A model generated the notes under the pieces. It ran no database searches. It saw nothing but the letters and a program-made list of their open reading frames with translations, and was not told the DNA's origin. The position numbers were made by a program, and so were the translations under genes. DNA of 16,907 bases from Lachnospiraceae bacterium (GTDB taxonomy: Bacteria; Bacillota_A; Clostridia; Lachnospirales; Lachnospiraceae), in the NCBI GenBank assembly GCA_017523185.1, contig JAFWXB010000248.1:1-16907 (forward strand). Reading direction: 5' to 3'. This document shows, in pieces, positions 7,353 to 15,341 of the stretch. Position 1 is the stretch's first letter. Each line of letters opens with the position of its first letter.

Positions 7353-9728
7353 TTATTTAAACTCTACAATTGTTACGCCAGCATCTCCTTCTCCAAATTC
7401 AGCGAGATGGTAAGAAAGATGTTTCATGCGTTTTAAGTGATTGTGTACAGCTTTTCGTAATGCTCCTGTTCCTTTTCCATGAACAATGCGAACAGAAGAA
7501 AGATGTGCGATATAAGCATCATCTAAATATTTGTCGAGTTTTGGAATGGCTTCATCTGTTGTCATACCAATGAGTTTTAGTTCGGTAGAAATGGTAGCTG
7601 ATTTACTCATTTTAATACTACTTGAACCTGTACCATATTTTTTAGCAGATTGTATTGCATCTTCATTGATTAATACTAAGTCGTTGATATTTACGATGGA
7701 ACGTAAAATACCCATTTGTACATATAAATCACCTTTGGCATTTGGTAATGTGTGTACTGTTCCTCTTACATTCATGGAAAGTACTTTTACTGTATCGCCA
7801 ATACGAAGTTTTTTAGGTACATTGTGGTTTTTGGTTTCTTTTTTCTGTAAGGTACTCATACCTTTTTCTTTTTCAGAAAGTTTATTACGCAAATTGGTAC
7901 GTTCTTTTTCCATTTGGCTCATAGGAGCAGTTCCTTGTCCATATTTATTAAAGTTGCGAATGGTTTCATCTGCTAAATCTTTGGCTTCTTTTAAGATACG
8001 GAAAGCTTCTTCGTTTGCTTCACGCAAAATCTTTTCTTTATTTTTATCTAAATTTTCGTGTTTTGCTTCTAATTGTTTTTTCAGTTGTTTGATTTCGTCT
8101 TTGTAACGATTGATTTCTTGTTCTTCTTTTTCAATTGTTAAACGACTTGCTTCTAAATTAGAAAGTAAATCTTCAAAATCTACATCTTTTTTATTTAAAC
8201 GACTTTTGGCATCAGAAATGACAGATTCGCTTAAACCAAGTTTTGAAGAAATCGCAAAGGCATTACTTTTTCCAGGGATACCAATTAAAAGACGATAAGT
8301 TGGACTTAACGTTTCAACATCAAATTCGCAACAAGCATTTTCAATGCCTTCTGTGGTAAGTGCATATACTTTTAATTCGCTGTAATGTGTTGTTGCCATA
8401 GTAATAGCACCATATAAATGTAACTTATTTAAAATAGAAATTGCAAGTGCTGCACCTTCGGTTGGGTCAGTTCCGGCACATAATTCATCAAATAAAACAA
8501 GACTGCGATTGTCAGCTTTTTCTAAAATATGAATAATATTTACCATGTGAGAGGAAAATGTACTAAGGCTTTGTTCAATACTTTGCTCATCACCAATATC
8601 AGCAAATACTTCTTCGAAAATCGAAAGCTCGGAACGGTCACCGGCAGGAATATGAAGTCCTGCTTGCCCCATTAATGTTAAAAGTCCTACTGTTTTTAAA
8701 CTGACTGTTTTGCCACCTGTATTTGGTCCGGTTACAATCAGTTGCTTGAAATCTTCTCCTAAATAAACATCAATAGGAACGACTTTCTTTGGGTCTAAGA
8801 GAGGGTGACGACCTTTTCGAATACGAATAAATCCTTTTTCATTAAAAATAGGAGCAACGCCATTATAAGATTTTGCTAAATTTGCTTTTGCAAAAATGAA
8901 ATCCAGCTCGCATAATACAGTATAATCTTGTTCTAAAGCAACAGCATAACCTGCTACCATATCACTTAAAGTTGCTAAAATAACATTGATTTCATCTTTT
9001 TCTTTAATAAATAATTCTTTTAATTCGTTGTTTAAATTTACAACTGCCATAGGTTCGATAAAAAGGGTAGAACCGGAAGACGATTGGTCATGTACCATAC
9101 CCGGTACACAAGATTTTGATTCTGATTTTACCGGAAGGCAGTAACGACCATCACGCATGGTAACAACAGCATCTTGCAAATATCCACGAGTAGTTGTGTT
9201 ATTCATAAAAGAATTGAGTTGTGCATGGATACGGTCATTCATACCACGAATGGATTTTCGAATTTTAAAAAGTGTTGGGCTTGCATCATCAGCAATTTCA
9301 TCTTCGGAAAGAATACAGCGTTTGATTTCTTCATGGAGTGGTGTTAATGGTTCCAGTTGTGAAAATAAAGGTGTCAAAGAGTCTGTTTTTTCTTCAGCTC
9401 GTTCCGAACGGTCATATGCTTTTGCACGTTTTGCCACTTCTAATAAGAAACTGATTTGTAATAATTCGCCTGTATTTAATGTTCCTCCAATACTTAAGCG
9501 CTTTAAAGAGGCGTTGATATTGTGAATGCCTGCAAAAGAGATACTACTGCTTTTGTAAAGTCGGCTTAATGCATCAGCAGTTGTTTCTTGTAAATAATTA
9601 ATTTCTTCTAAATCCGTACATGGAGTTAATTCTGAAATACGTTTTTTGGCTGCTTCACTAGAAGCATATCCGGAAAGTTGTTCTAATATTTTATAAAACT
9701 CTAATGTTTGAAAAACTTTTTGATTCAT
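7353..9728 (-). CDS. mutS2: MutS2 ATPase/endonuclease
   Basis: A 791-residue MutS2, normal length for the family. MutS2 acts on branched DNA and, in Bacillus, on collided ribosomes; it is not a mismatch repair protein. An N-terminal clamp/lever region (about 1-290) precedes the ATPase domain with Walker A GPNTGGKT (334-341), Walker B LVLFDE (410-415) and the MutS-type STFSSHM and TTHYSE motifs. A long charged coiled coil (about 515-635) and a KOW-like beta segment (about 640-690) lead to the C-terminal Smr domain (about 715-791) with HGKGTGALRK. Where many Smr domains have LDLRG this one reads LKLIG, which may weaken nuclease activity. The start has GAGGT seven bases upstream. A TATAAT lies at 9750-9745 with no good -35. 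The gene stands alone upstream of the two-component pair. Confidence 0.95.
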   Translation of the reverse strand: MNQKVFQTLEFYKILEQLSGYASSEAAKKRISELTPCTDLEEINYLQETTADALSRLYKSSSISFAGIHNINASLKRLSIGGTLNTGELLQISFLLEVAKRAKAYDRSERAEEKTDSLTPLFSQLEPLTPLHEEIKRCILSEDEIADDASPTLFKIRKSIRGMNDRIHAQLNSFMNNTTTRGYLQDAVVTMRDGRYCLPVKSESKSCVPGMVHDQSSSGSTLFIEPMAVVNLNNELKELFIKEKDEINVILATLSDMVAGYAVALEQDYTVLCELDFIFAKANLAKSYNGVAPIFNEKGFIRIRKGRHPLLDPKKVVPIDVYLGEDFKQLIVTGPNTGGKTVSLKTVGLLTLMGQAGLHIPAGDRSELSIFEEVFADIGDEQSIEQSLSTFSSHMVNIIHILEKADNRSLVLFDELCAGTDPTEGAALAISILNKLHLYGAITMATTHYSELKVYALTTEGIENACCEFDVETLSPTYRLLIGIPGKSNAFAISSKLGLSESVISDAKSRLNKKDVDFEDLLSNLEASRLTIEKEEQEINRYKDEIKQLKKQLEAKHENLDKNKEKILREANEEAFRILKEAKDLADETIRNFNKYGQGTAPMSQMEKERTNLRNKLSEKEKGMSTLQKKETKNHNVPKKLRIGDTVKVLSMNVRGTVHTLPNAKGDLYVQMGILRSIVNINDLVLINEDAIQSAKKYGTGSSSIKMSKSATISTELKLIGMTTDEAIPKLDKYLDDAYIAHLSSVRIVHGKGTGALRKAVHNHLKRMKHLSYHLAEFGEGDAGVTIVEFK

Positions 9729-10020
9729 ATATTTACCTCATAGTATTATAAACAAATTGTGTTTTGGTAAAAGAATTATTGTCAAAAACAGATATTTTTA
9801 CTACTATAATTGATAACAAATTGTGAATCGAATATATGTTTTGTATTTGCACATCTATAATTTGCTATTAAAAATTATAAAAAAGTAGGGAGATGGGTTT
9901 ATCCATATCTATTTGACAAAATTTATATACAAGATTTTTCATAGAGTAAAAATCTTGCTAATTTATGTGGGAATATTTTTATTATATCCTATTTATCACG
10001 TTTGGAAAAGGTAAAAATAG

Positions 10021-10049
10021 TTGCAAGGCATGGAAATTATGCATATAAT
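10021..10049 (+). promoter_or_regulatory. Sigma-A promoter for the HtrA-like gene
   Basis: TTGCAA (10021-10026) and TATAAT (10044-10049) are spaced by 17 bases, close to consensus. Transcription would begin near 10056, leaving a leader of about 130 bases before the ATG at 10186. Confidence 0.6.
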
Positions 10050-10059
10050 ATTAGTTAAA

Positions 10060-10104
10060 TATAATAAAGGTTTTATGGATAGGCTTTATTATAAGTTATT
10101 TTTT
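10060..10104 (+). terminator. Attenuator-like hairpin in the leader of the HtrA-like gene
   Basis: TATAATAAAG (10060-10069) and CTTTATTATA (10084-10093) can pair over 10 bp and are followed by a T-run at 10099-10104. The stem is almost all A-U, so termination would be weak. It lies just after the predicted transcription start and might act as an attenuator or stabilise the mRNA 5' end. Confidence 0.25.
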
Positions 10105-10185
10105 GATTCCTTTTAGGATATTTTTGTAGGATACTTATAAAAGTAATGAATAATTGCTTCAAAATAAATGAATAAGAGGATAAAA

Positions 10186-11445
10186 ATGGAATTTGTTCGA
10201 GAGAAAATAAAAGAAAAACCACTTGATAGAAAAAGTGTTGCAATAAAAGTGGGCGTTGCAATGCTTTGTGGAATTGCATTTGCAATTAGTGCGTGTACGG
10301 TGTGTGTACTTGTATGGGAAACATTGGATTTGTCTGTCATAAAAGAAAATGAACAGGAAACAGAAACACAGCAATTATTAGAAATTGCACAAGAAATAGA
10401 AACACAACAAATGAATGAACAGATGGATACAGAGTTAGAAACAGAGCAAGTAATTACTTCTGATGTAAGTGTGTCACTTACGGATTATCAAAATTTACAA
10501 AATGAACTATATGCACTTGGAAATCAAGTGAGTAAGTCAATTGTTACAGTAACGAGTATTGTAGATGAAAATGAAATGTTTTATGATACTTATCAAACAT
10601 CAGCACAAGGAACCGGTGTTATTATTTTCGAAGATGAGTATAAATTTTATGTGTTGACAGAAACAAGTTGTATTTCAGATGCAGAATATATTCAAGTGAC
10701 ATTAGCAGATGGAACGAGTACAAAAGCATCTGTATGGAAACAAGATAAAAATATGGAAATCATAGTATTAACTATTTCCAAAAATAAATTAACAAATGAA
10801 ACATTACAAGAAATTAAAGTAGCCAAAATAGGAAATTCGAATGGAATGGCACAAGGAGAAATTGTTATTGCTTTAGGCAATTTATTAGGAATTACAGATT
10901 CTATATTAACAGGAAATATTATTTCTACAAGTCATGAAATGATGACATTAGATAATAATTACAAGATGTTGACAACAAATATTGTTACAAATCAAAAGGG
11001 AAATGGAGTGCTTGTTAATACAAAAGGAGAAATAGTTGCAATTGCTATACAGAAAATTTCTAGCTTTTATGGTGGAAATACGTTAATGGCAATAGGAATT
11101 TCTGAAATAAGTAATATGATACAAGGTCTTTTAGCACAAAAGGAATTGCCCTATATTGGACTTTATATTTCGACAATTACAAATCATATTTCAGATACAT
11201 ATAATATTCCCAAAGGTGTTTTTGTGAAAGAAATCGCAACAGATTCTCCAGCAATGCGTGCAGGCTTACAAAGTGGCGATGTTATTGTAAGAATAAATGG
11301 AGAAAAAGTCGAAAACGATACATATTATAGTACAGTAATCAATCAATTAGATGTTGGAAGTATATGTGAAATGTTAATTAAACGCCAAAGTGGAGAGGAA
11401 TATTATAATGTAGTATGTCAGGTAGAAGTAGGTACTTTACAATAA
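10186..11445 (+). CDS. Membrane-anchored HtrA-like PDZ protein without a catalytic triad
   Basis: From the ATG at 10186 this is a 419-residue DegP/HtrA-type protein. A cytoplasmic start and one membrane helix (about 19-44) are followed by a Glu/Gln/Thr-rich linker (about 52-92), a trypsin-like domain (about 105-315) and a C-terminal PDZ domain (about 322-412) with GVFVKEI, SPAMRAGLQSGD and a hydrophobic end. The protease framework is visible, but the usual LTNNHVI is LTETSCI (Ser161 for His). DLAVL is EIIVL (Glu191 for Asp), and the GNSGG nucleophile loop is QKGNG (Gly272 for Ser). All three triad residues are gone while the frame is open, so it is probably a binding protein or chaperone rather than a protease. 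An AGAGGA at 10175-10180 selects this start; an in-frame ATG at 10168 lacks such a site. Confidence 0.85.
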   Translation: MEFVREKIKEKPLDRKSVAIKVGVAMLCGIAFAISACTVCVLVWETLDLSVIKENEQETETQQLLEIAQEIETQQMNEQMDTELETEQVITSDVSVSLTDYQNLQNELYALGNQVSKSIVTVTSIVDENEMFYDTYQTSAQGTGVIIFEDEYKFYVLTETSCISDAEYIQVTLADGTSTKASVWKQDKNMEIIVLTISKNKLTNETLQEIKVAKIGNSNGMAQGEIVIALGNLLGITDSILTGNIISTSHEMMTLDNNYKMLTTNIVTNQKGNGVLVNTKGEIVAIAIQKISSFYGGNTLMAIGISEISNMIQGLLAQKELPYIGLYISTITNHISDTYNIPKGVFVKEIATDSPAMRAGLQSGDVIVRINGEKVENDTYYSTVINQLDVGSICEMLIKRQSGEEYYNVVCQVEVGTLQ

Positions 11446-11522
11446 CTCATATTAATATAAACGACCTAATACGGAAAATTATATAAAAATATTTATAAAT
11501 TGTTTGTCATAAAAAGACATTT

Positions 11523-11552
11523 TTGTAATTAGTACAAAGATGTTTATATTAT
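11523..11552 (+). promoter_or_regulatory. Possible promoter for yhaM
   Basis: TTGTAA (11523-11528) and TATTAT (11547-11552) are separated by 18 bases and lie about 55 bases before the yhaM start. Both boxes deviate from consensus and the region is AT-rich, so this is tentative. Confidence 0.4.
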
Positions 11553-11606
11553 ACATAAAAATATAAATGATAATTGTGAAATAGAAAAATAAAAAATGGA
11601 GGAAAT

Positions 11607-12551
11607 ATGAAATATATTGAAACGTTACGAGAAGGAGAACGTGTAACAGAAATTTATCTTTGTAAATTTAAACAGGCAGCATTAACAAAAGCAGGAAAAA
11701 CATACGAAAATGTGATTTTGCAAGATAAAACAGGTACAATTGATGCAAAAATTTGGGACCCGGGTTCTGCAGGAATTGATGATTTTGATGCAATGGATTA
11801 TGTTGCAATTACGGGAGATATTACAAGTTTTCAAGGGAATCTTCAAGTATCCATTAAGCGTGCAAGAAAAGTGAATGAAGGCGAATATGACCCAAAAGAT
11901 TATCTTCCAATTACACAATATGATATTGATGGAATGTTTATTGAATTGATGGCATATATTAATTCCATTAAAAATCCATATTTAAGCAGGTTGTTACATA
12001 CATTTTTTGACAATAAGAAATTTGAAAAGAAATTCAAATTCCATTCAGCAGCAAAAAGTGTGCATCATGGATTTGTGGGTGGTCTTTTAGAACATACTTT
12101 AAGCGTAACAAGAAATTGTGATTATTTTGCAAAAAATTATCCGATTTTAAATAGAGATTTACTTTTAACAGCAGCAATGTTTCATGATGTAGGAAAACTT
12201 GCAGAATTATCTGTTTTTCCGGAAAATGATTATACAGATGCAGGACAGCTTTTAGGACATATTGTAATCGGATGTGAATGGATAAGTGATGAAATAAAGA
12301 AAATAGAAGGATTTCCAATTGCTCTTGCACATGAATTAAAACATTGTGTTTTAGCACATCATGGACAATTAGAGTATGGTTCTCCAAAGAAACCGGCACT
12401 TATAGAAGCCCTTGCACTTAGTTTTGCTGACAATTTAGATGCTAAAATGGAAACCATGAAAGAAGCCCTTTCCAATGTACCGGAAAATAATTTGACATGG
12501 CAAGGATATAATAAATTATTAGAAACAAATATACGCAGAACAAGTATCTGA
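11607..12551 (+). CDS. yhaM: 3'-5' exoribonuclease YhaM (OB fold plus HD domain)
   Basis: A 314-residue match to the YhaM family, cytoplasmic exonucleases that trim RNA, and single-stranded DNA, from the 3' end. The N-terminal OB fold (about 10-90) includes YENVILQDKTGTIDAKIWD, and the HD phosphohydrolase domain spans about 150-285. Metal-binding motifs are intact: LLEHTL (H163), FHDVGK (H193-D194), LAHHG (H251) and FADNLDAKM (D275). Length is normal for the family. The ATG has GGAGGA seven bases upstream. It follows the HtrA-like gene by 161 bases and probably has its own promoter. Nothing unusual is seen. Confidence 0.93.
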   Translation: MKYIETLREGERVTEIYLCKFKQAALTKAGKTYENVILQDKTGTIDAKIWDPGSAGIDDFDAMDYVAITGDITSFQGNLQVSIKRARKVNEGEYDPKDYLPITQYDIDGMFIELMAYINSIKNPYLSRLLHTFFDNKKFEKKFKFHSAAKSVHHGFVGGLLEHTLSVTRNCDYFAKNYPILNRDLLLTAAMFHDVGKLAELSVFPENDYTDAGQLLGHIVIGCEWISDEIKKIEGFPIALAHELKHCVLAHHGQLEYGSPKKPALIEALALSFADNLDAKMETMKEALSNVPENNLTWQGYNKLLETNIRRTSI

Positions 12552-12814
12552 TTAGAATATAGTAATCTATTTTGATATAAGTTCCATAATAAAAAAGAAA
12601 AATATAAATTATAAATGAAAAACCATAAGAGATTGTATAAATTTGTTTAGAGTATAATGACAGATTTATTAAGAAGCCATAATAGATATAAATATACCAT
12701 ATAAAGAAAAATAAATTCTGAAAAGGAGTAAATTTTTATAACTTTTATAAAAAGATAAAAGTAACATTAAAAAATAAATACTTTATTAAAGTTATTGAAG
12801 AATGAAATTGAAAA

Positions 12815-14239
12815 ATGAAAAAGAATGATATCTTTGAACTAATGATAACAGATATGGGTGTAGATGGAGAAGGTATTGGAAAATACGAAGGTATGACTTT
12901 TTTTGTAAAAGATGCCTTAATCGGAGATGTGATTCGTGCTCGTGTTACAAAGTTAAAAAAGAATTATGGATATGCAAGAGTGGAAGCAGTTATAACTCCT
13001 TCCACTTTTCGCATTGAGCCCAAATGTGTATTGCACAGACGTTGTGGAGGGTGTCAGATACAAGCACTTTCTTATGAAAAACAGTTAGAATTTAAAGAAC
13101 AAAAAGTGCGTGGAAACCTCATTCGTATTGGTGGATTTTCAGAAGAAGAAATTGACAACAAAATGCTACCAATTGTAGGAATGGAAGAACCTTATCGTTA
13201 TCGCAATAAAGCCCAATTTCCAGTAGGAACGGATAAAGAAGGAAATGTAATTACCGGATTTTATGCAGCAAGAACACATAGTATTATTCCGGTAGAAGAT
13301 TGTTTGCTTGGAGTAGAAGAAAATGCACCAATTCTTTCTATTATAAAGAAATGGATGACAACATATCAAATAAAACCGTATGATGAAACAACACAAAAAG
13401 GTTTGATTCGTCATATCTTAATTCGTTATGGATTTACCACAAAAGAGATTATGGTGTGTTTGATTATTAATGGAAAAAAACTTCCAAAACAAAAAGAATT
13501 ACTTGAGAAACTTTCTATGGTTTCCGGAATGACATCTGTTTCCCTTAACCAAAATATGCAAAACACAAATGTCATACTTGGTGATGTAACAGAATGTATT
13601 TGGGGACAAAGTTATATTACAGATTATATTCATTTGAGGGATTGTGAAACATTTGCACTTACGGATACAGCAGTTGCTTATCGTATTTCTCCACAATCTT
13701 TTTATCAGGTAAATCCGATTCAAACAGAAAAATTATATAGTACAGCCTTAGAGTATGCAGGGCTTACAGGCAATGAATATGTTTGGGATTTGTATTGTGG
13801 AATTGGAACAATTTCTCTTTTTTTAGCACAAAAAGCAAAACAAGTCTATGGAGTGGAAATTGTACAGCAAGCAATTGAAGATGCAAAAAATAATGCAAAA
13901 TTAAATGGTATTACAAATGCAGAATTTTTTGTTGGAAAAGCAGAAGAAGTCTTACCAAAATTTTATGAGCAAGTAGGAAAAACAGATTCTATGTTGACAC
14001 CCGATGTTATTGTCGTAGACCCACCACGAAAAGGTTGTGAAGAAGTTTGCCTTTCTACAATGTTAAAAATGCAACCAAAACGAATTGTATATGTAAGTTG
14101 TGATTCAGCAACATTAGCAAGGGATTTAAAGGTATTGTATGAAGGAGAATATGAGATAAAGAAGATAAGAGCATTTGACCAATTTGCACATACGGGGCAT
14201 GTTGAAGTGGTGGTCTTAATGTCTAAGATTGATAGATAA
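12815..14239 (+). CDS. rlmD: 23S rRNA (uracil-C5)-methyltransferase, RlmD/RumA family
   Basis: A 474-residue SAM-dependent RNA methyltransferase that makes 5-methyluridine in 23S rRNA. An N-terminal TRAM domain (about 4-60) is followed by Fe-S cluster cysteines C71, C77, C80 (KCVLHRRCGGC) and C163. The catalytic domain shows SPQSFYQVNP (292-301), SAM motif DLYCGIGT (325-332), VDPPRKG (401-407) and the nucleophile Cys429 in VSCD, with the final TGHVE. In low-GC Gram-positives one such enzyme (RlmCD type) can methylate two sites, so the exact uridine is uncertain. The ribosome binding site is weak, but a TGA at 12809-12811 excludes a longer start. In the 263 bases upstream there is a TATAAT (12653-12658) without a good -35 and an AAAAGGAG (12721-12728) with no start codon near it. 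Confidence 0.93.
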   Translation: MKKNDIFELMITDMGVDGEGIGKYEGMTFFVKDALIGDVIRARVTKLKKNYGYARVEAVITPSTFRIEPKCVLHRRCGGCQIQALSYEKQLEFKEQKVRGNLIRIGGFSEEEIDNKMLPIVGMEEPYRYRNKAQFPVGTDKEGNVITGFYAARTHSIIPVEDCLLGVEENAPILSIIKKWMTTYQIKPYDETTQKGLIRHILIRYGFTTKEIMVCLIINGKKLPKQKELLEKLSMVSGMTSVSLNQNMQNTNVILGDVTECIWGQSYITDYIHLRDCETFALTDTAVAYRISPQSFYQVNPIQTEKLYSTALEYAGLTGNEYVWDLYCGIGTISLFLAQKAKQVYGVEIVQQAIEDAKNNAKLNGITNAEFFVGKAEEVLPKFYEQVGKTDSMLTPDVIVVDPPRKGCEEVCLSTMLKMQPKRIVYVSCDSATLARDLKVLYEGEYEIKKIRAFDQFAHTGHVEVVVLMSKIDR

Positions 14240-14247
14240 AAAATAAA

Positions 14248-14280
14248 ATAATATAAGTTTGATAAAAATTTTTATATTAT
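14248..14280 (+). terminator. AT-only hairpin after rlmD
   Basis: ATAATATA (14248-14255) and TATATTAT (14273-14280) are exact reverse complements, followed by ATGTTTTATT and then a run of seven T. The stem has no G-C pair, so it is at best a weak intrinsic terminator for rlmD. Confidence 0.3.
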
Positions 14281-14329
14281 ATGTTTTATTAAAATTTTTT
14301 TACTTAGATTTCTACTTTTCTCTTATTTG

Positions 14330-14358
14330 TTGTACTTTTTATGATTGTATAGTATAAT
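14330..14358 (+). promoter_or_regulatory. Sigma-A promoter for the AIM24-family gene
   Basis: TTGTAC (14330-14335) and a perfect TATAAT (14353-14358) are 17 bases apart. The predicted start of transcription is near 14365, giving a leader of about 45 bases that includes the AGAGGA ribosome binding site at 14396-14401. Confidence 0.65.
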
Positions 14359-14410
14359 TTATAAGAATCTAACATATTTTAAATATTAGGGAATTAGAGG
14401 AGAAAATTAT

Positions 14411-15094
14411 ATGACATACGAAATCAAAGGTGGAGCATTTCCTGTTGTAGAATGCAGACTTACAAATGGTGAACAGATAATTACAGAAAGTGGAGCTATG
14501 GTGTGGATGACTCCAAACATGGAAATGAGTACAAAAGGTGGAGGCATTGGAAAAATGTTTTCTAAAGTTGTATCTGGAGAAAATATGTTTCAGAATATTT
14601 ATACTGCAAAAGGAAATGGGTTAATTGCATTTGGTTCTAGTTTTCCAGGTAAGATTTTGGCAGTTGAAATTGGTTATGGTAGAGAGTTAATTGTACAGAA
14701 AAGTGCGTTTTTGGCTTCAGAAACGGGCGTACAGCTTTCTATTCATTTTAACAAAAAAGCAGGTGTAGGTTTTTTTGGTGGAGAAGGCTTTATTATGCAA
14801 CGCCTTTCAGGTAGAGGTATTGCGTTTATTGAAGTAGATGGTTCATTAGAAGAATATGAATTGGCATCCGGAGAACAGTTAATTGTGGATACCGGAAATT
14901 TAGTTGGAATAGAGAGTAGTGTGTCTATTGATGTACAAACAGTTAAAGGTGTGAAAAATATGTTTTTTGGTGGGGAAGGTATCTTTAATACTGTACTTAC
15001 TGGTCCTGGTAAAGTATATTTACAAACAATGCCTATTTCCACAGTCGCAAATGCAGTTCGTCCATACATACCTACTGCTAGTAGCAATGATTAA
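14411..15094 (+). CDS. AIM24 / TIGR00266-family protein
   Basis: A 227-residue soluble protein of the AIM24 family, widespread in bacteria and named from a yeast mitochondrial relative; its biochemical role is not established. Recognition rests on the opening strand YEIKGGAFPVVECRL, the TESGAMVWM motif (26-33), the glycine-rich GGGIGKMFSK and the repeated beta pattern. FFGGEG occurs twice, at 121-126 and 185-190, marking internally similar halves of the expected double beta-barrel. No signal peptide or membrane segment is present. It has its own promoter and a good ribosome binding site and looks monocistronic, with a strong terminator 90 bases downstream. Confidence 0.9.
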   Translation: MTYEIKGGAFPVVECRLTNGEQIITESGAMVWMTPNMEMSTKGGGIGKMFSKVVSGENMFQNIYTAKGNGLIAFGSSFPGKILAVEIGYGRELIVQKSAFLASETGVQLSIHFNKKAGVGFFGGEGFIMQRLSGRGIAFIEVDGSLEEYELASGEQLIVDTGNLVGIESSVSIDVQTVKGVKNMFFGGEGIFNTVLTGPGKVYLQTMPISTVANAVRPYIPTASSND

Positions 15095-15158
15095 ATATTT
15101 TCATTATTATAAACCAATTTTGTATACAATAATTATAAAAAATAGAGATATTTTAATG

Positions 15159-15180
15159 ATGTAACCCCAAAAAGTTAGAC
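15159..15180. mobile_element. Possible solo insertion-sequence end (IS3-like terminal repeat)
   Basis: The string TGTAACCCCAAAAAGTTAGA (15160-15179) has the look of terminal repeats of IS3-family elements, which often begin TG and carry CCCCAAAA(A)GTTAGAC. No second, inverted copy and no transposase gene is seen in the window, so this would be a relic or a chance match. It lies at the boundary between ordinary genes and the methyltransferase pair. Confidence 0.3.
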
Positions 15181-15184
15181 TTTT

Positions 15185-15222
15185 AATGCGTAACAGATTT
15201 TATTATCTGTTACGCATTTTTT
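15185..15222 (+). terminator. Strong intrinsic terminator
   Basis: AATGCGTAACAGAT (15185-15198) and ATCTGTTACGCATT (15205-15218) pair perfectly over 14 bp around a 6-base loop. A run of six T at 15217-15222 overlaps the stem foot. It ends transcription of the AIM24-family gene and insulates the methyltransferase promoter that follows. Confidence 0.9.
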
Positions 15223-15255
15223 ATATGTTAAAACAGAACAAATGTTCGTATTTTC

Positions 15256-15284
15256 TTGACAAGGAATTAAAAATAATATATAAT
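15256..15284 (+). promoter_or_regulatory. Perfect consensus sigma-A promoter for the methyltransferase pair
   Basis: TTGACA (15256-15261) and TATAAT (15279-15284) both match consensus exactly with the optimal 17-base spacer. Transcription should start near 15291, beside the palindrome ACCGGT (15291-15296). This predicts strong constitutive expression unless a repressor acts. Confidence 0.85.
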
Positions 15285-15341
15285 CAACAAACCGGTCTAA
15301 AAAACATTAAAAATAAAAAGGGAAAATTGGAGGAATAATAC

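Larger units (their letters stand above)
9729..10185. other. Divergent intergenic region between mutS2 and the HtrA-like gene
   Basis: No coding sequence is supported in this ~450-base AT-rich gap. It holds the mutS2 ribosome binding site and -10 box at its left end and two copies of AACAAATTGTG (9751-9761 and 9815-9825). A hairpin with exact 10-bp arms, CAAGATTTTT (9930-9939) and AAAAATCTTG (9948-9957), follows a TTGACA at 9913-9918. A good promoter for the HtrA-like gene begins at 10021. The hairpin lacks a T-tract on the plus strand, so its role is open. A small RNA starting near the TTGACA is possible, but the matching -10 is poor. Confidence 0.5.

Noticed and set aside
7531..8106. A 191-codon plus-strand frame inside mutS2.
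   Set aside because: It is the antisense shadow of a well-conserved gene, is rich in Ser/Phe/Leu as expected for such shadows, and shows no recognisable domain.
9157..9525. A 122-codon plus-strand frame inside mutS2.
   Set aside because: Antisense to conserved MutS2 codons, with no motif and no own promoter.
10113..10374. Several short minus-strand frames around the start of the HtrA-like gene.
   Set aside because: They overlap each other and the membrane-helix codons of the real gene and are made of Phe/Ile/Leu runs typical of antisense of AT-rich DNA.
12034..12399. A 121-codon minus-strand frame inside yhaM, rich in His and Leu.
   Set aside because: It covers the conserved HD domain of yhaM on the other strand; its composition is that of a reverse-complement shadow.
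12721..12814. AAAAGGAG ribosome-site-like string suggesting a small gene before rlmD.
   Set aside because: No ATG, GTG or TTG follows at usable distance, and stops are frequent; no peptide is supported.
14743..15087. A 114-codon minus-strand frame inside the AIM24-family gene.
   Set aside because: Shadow of a gene with clear family motifs; no supporting ribosome site or domain.
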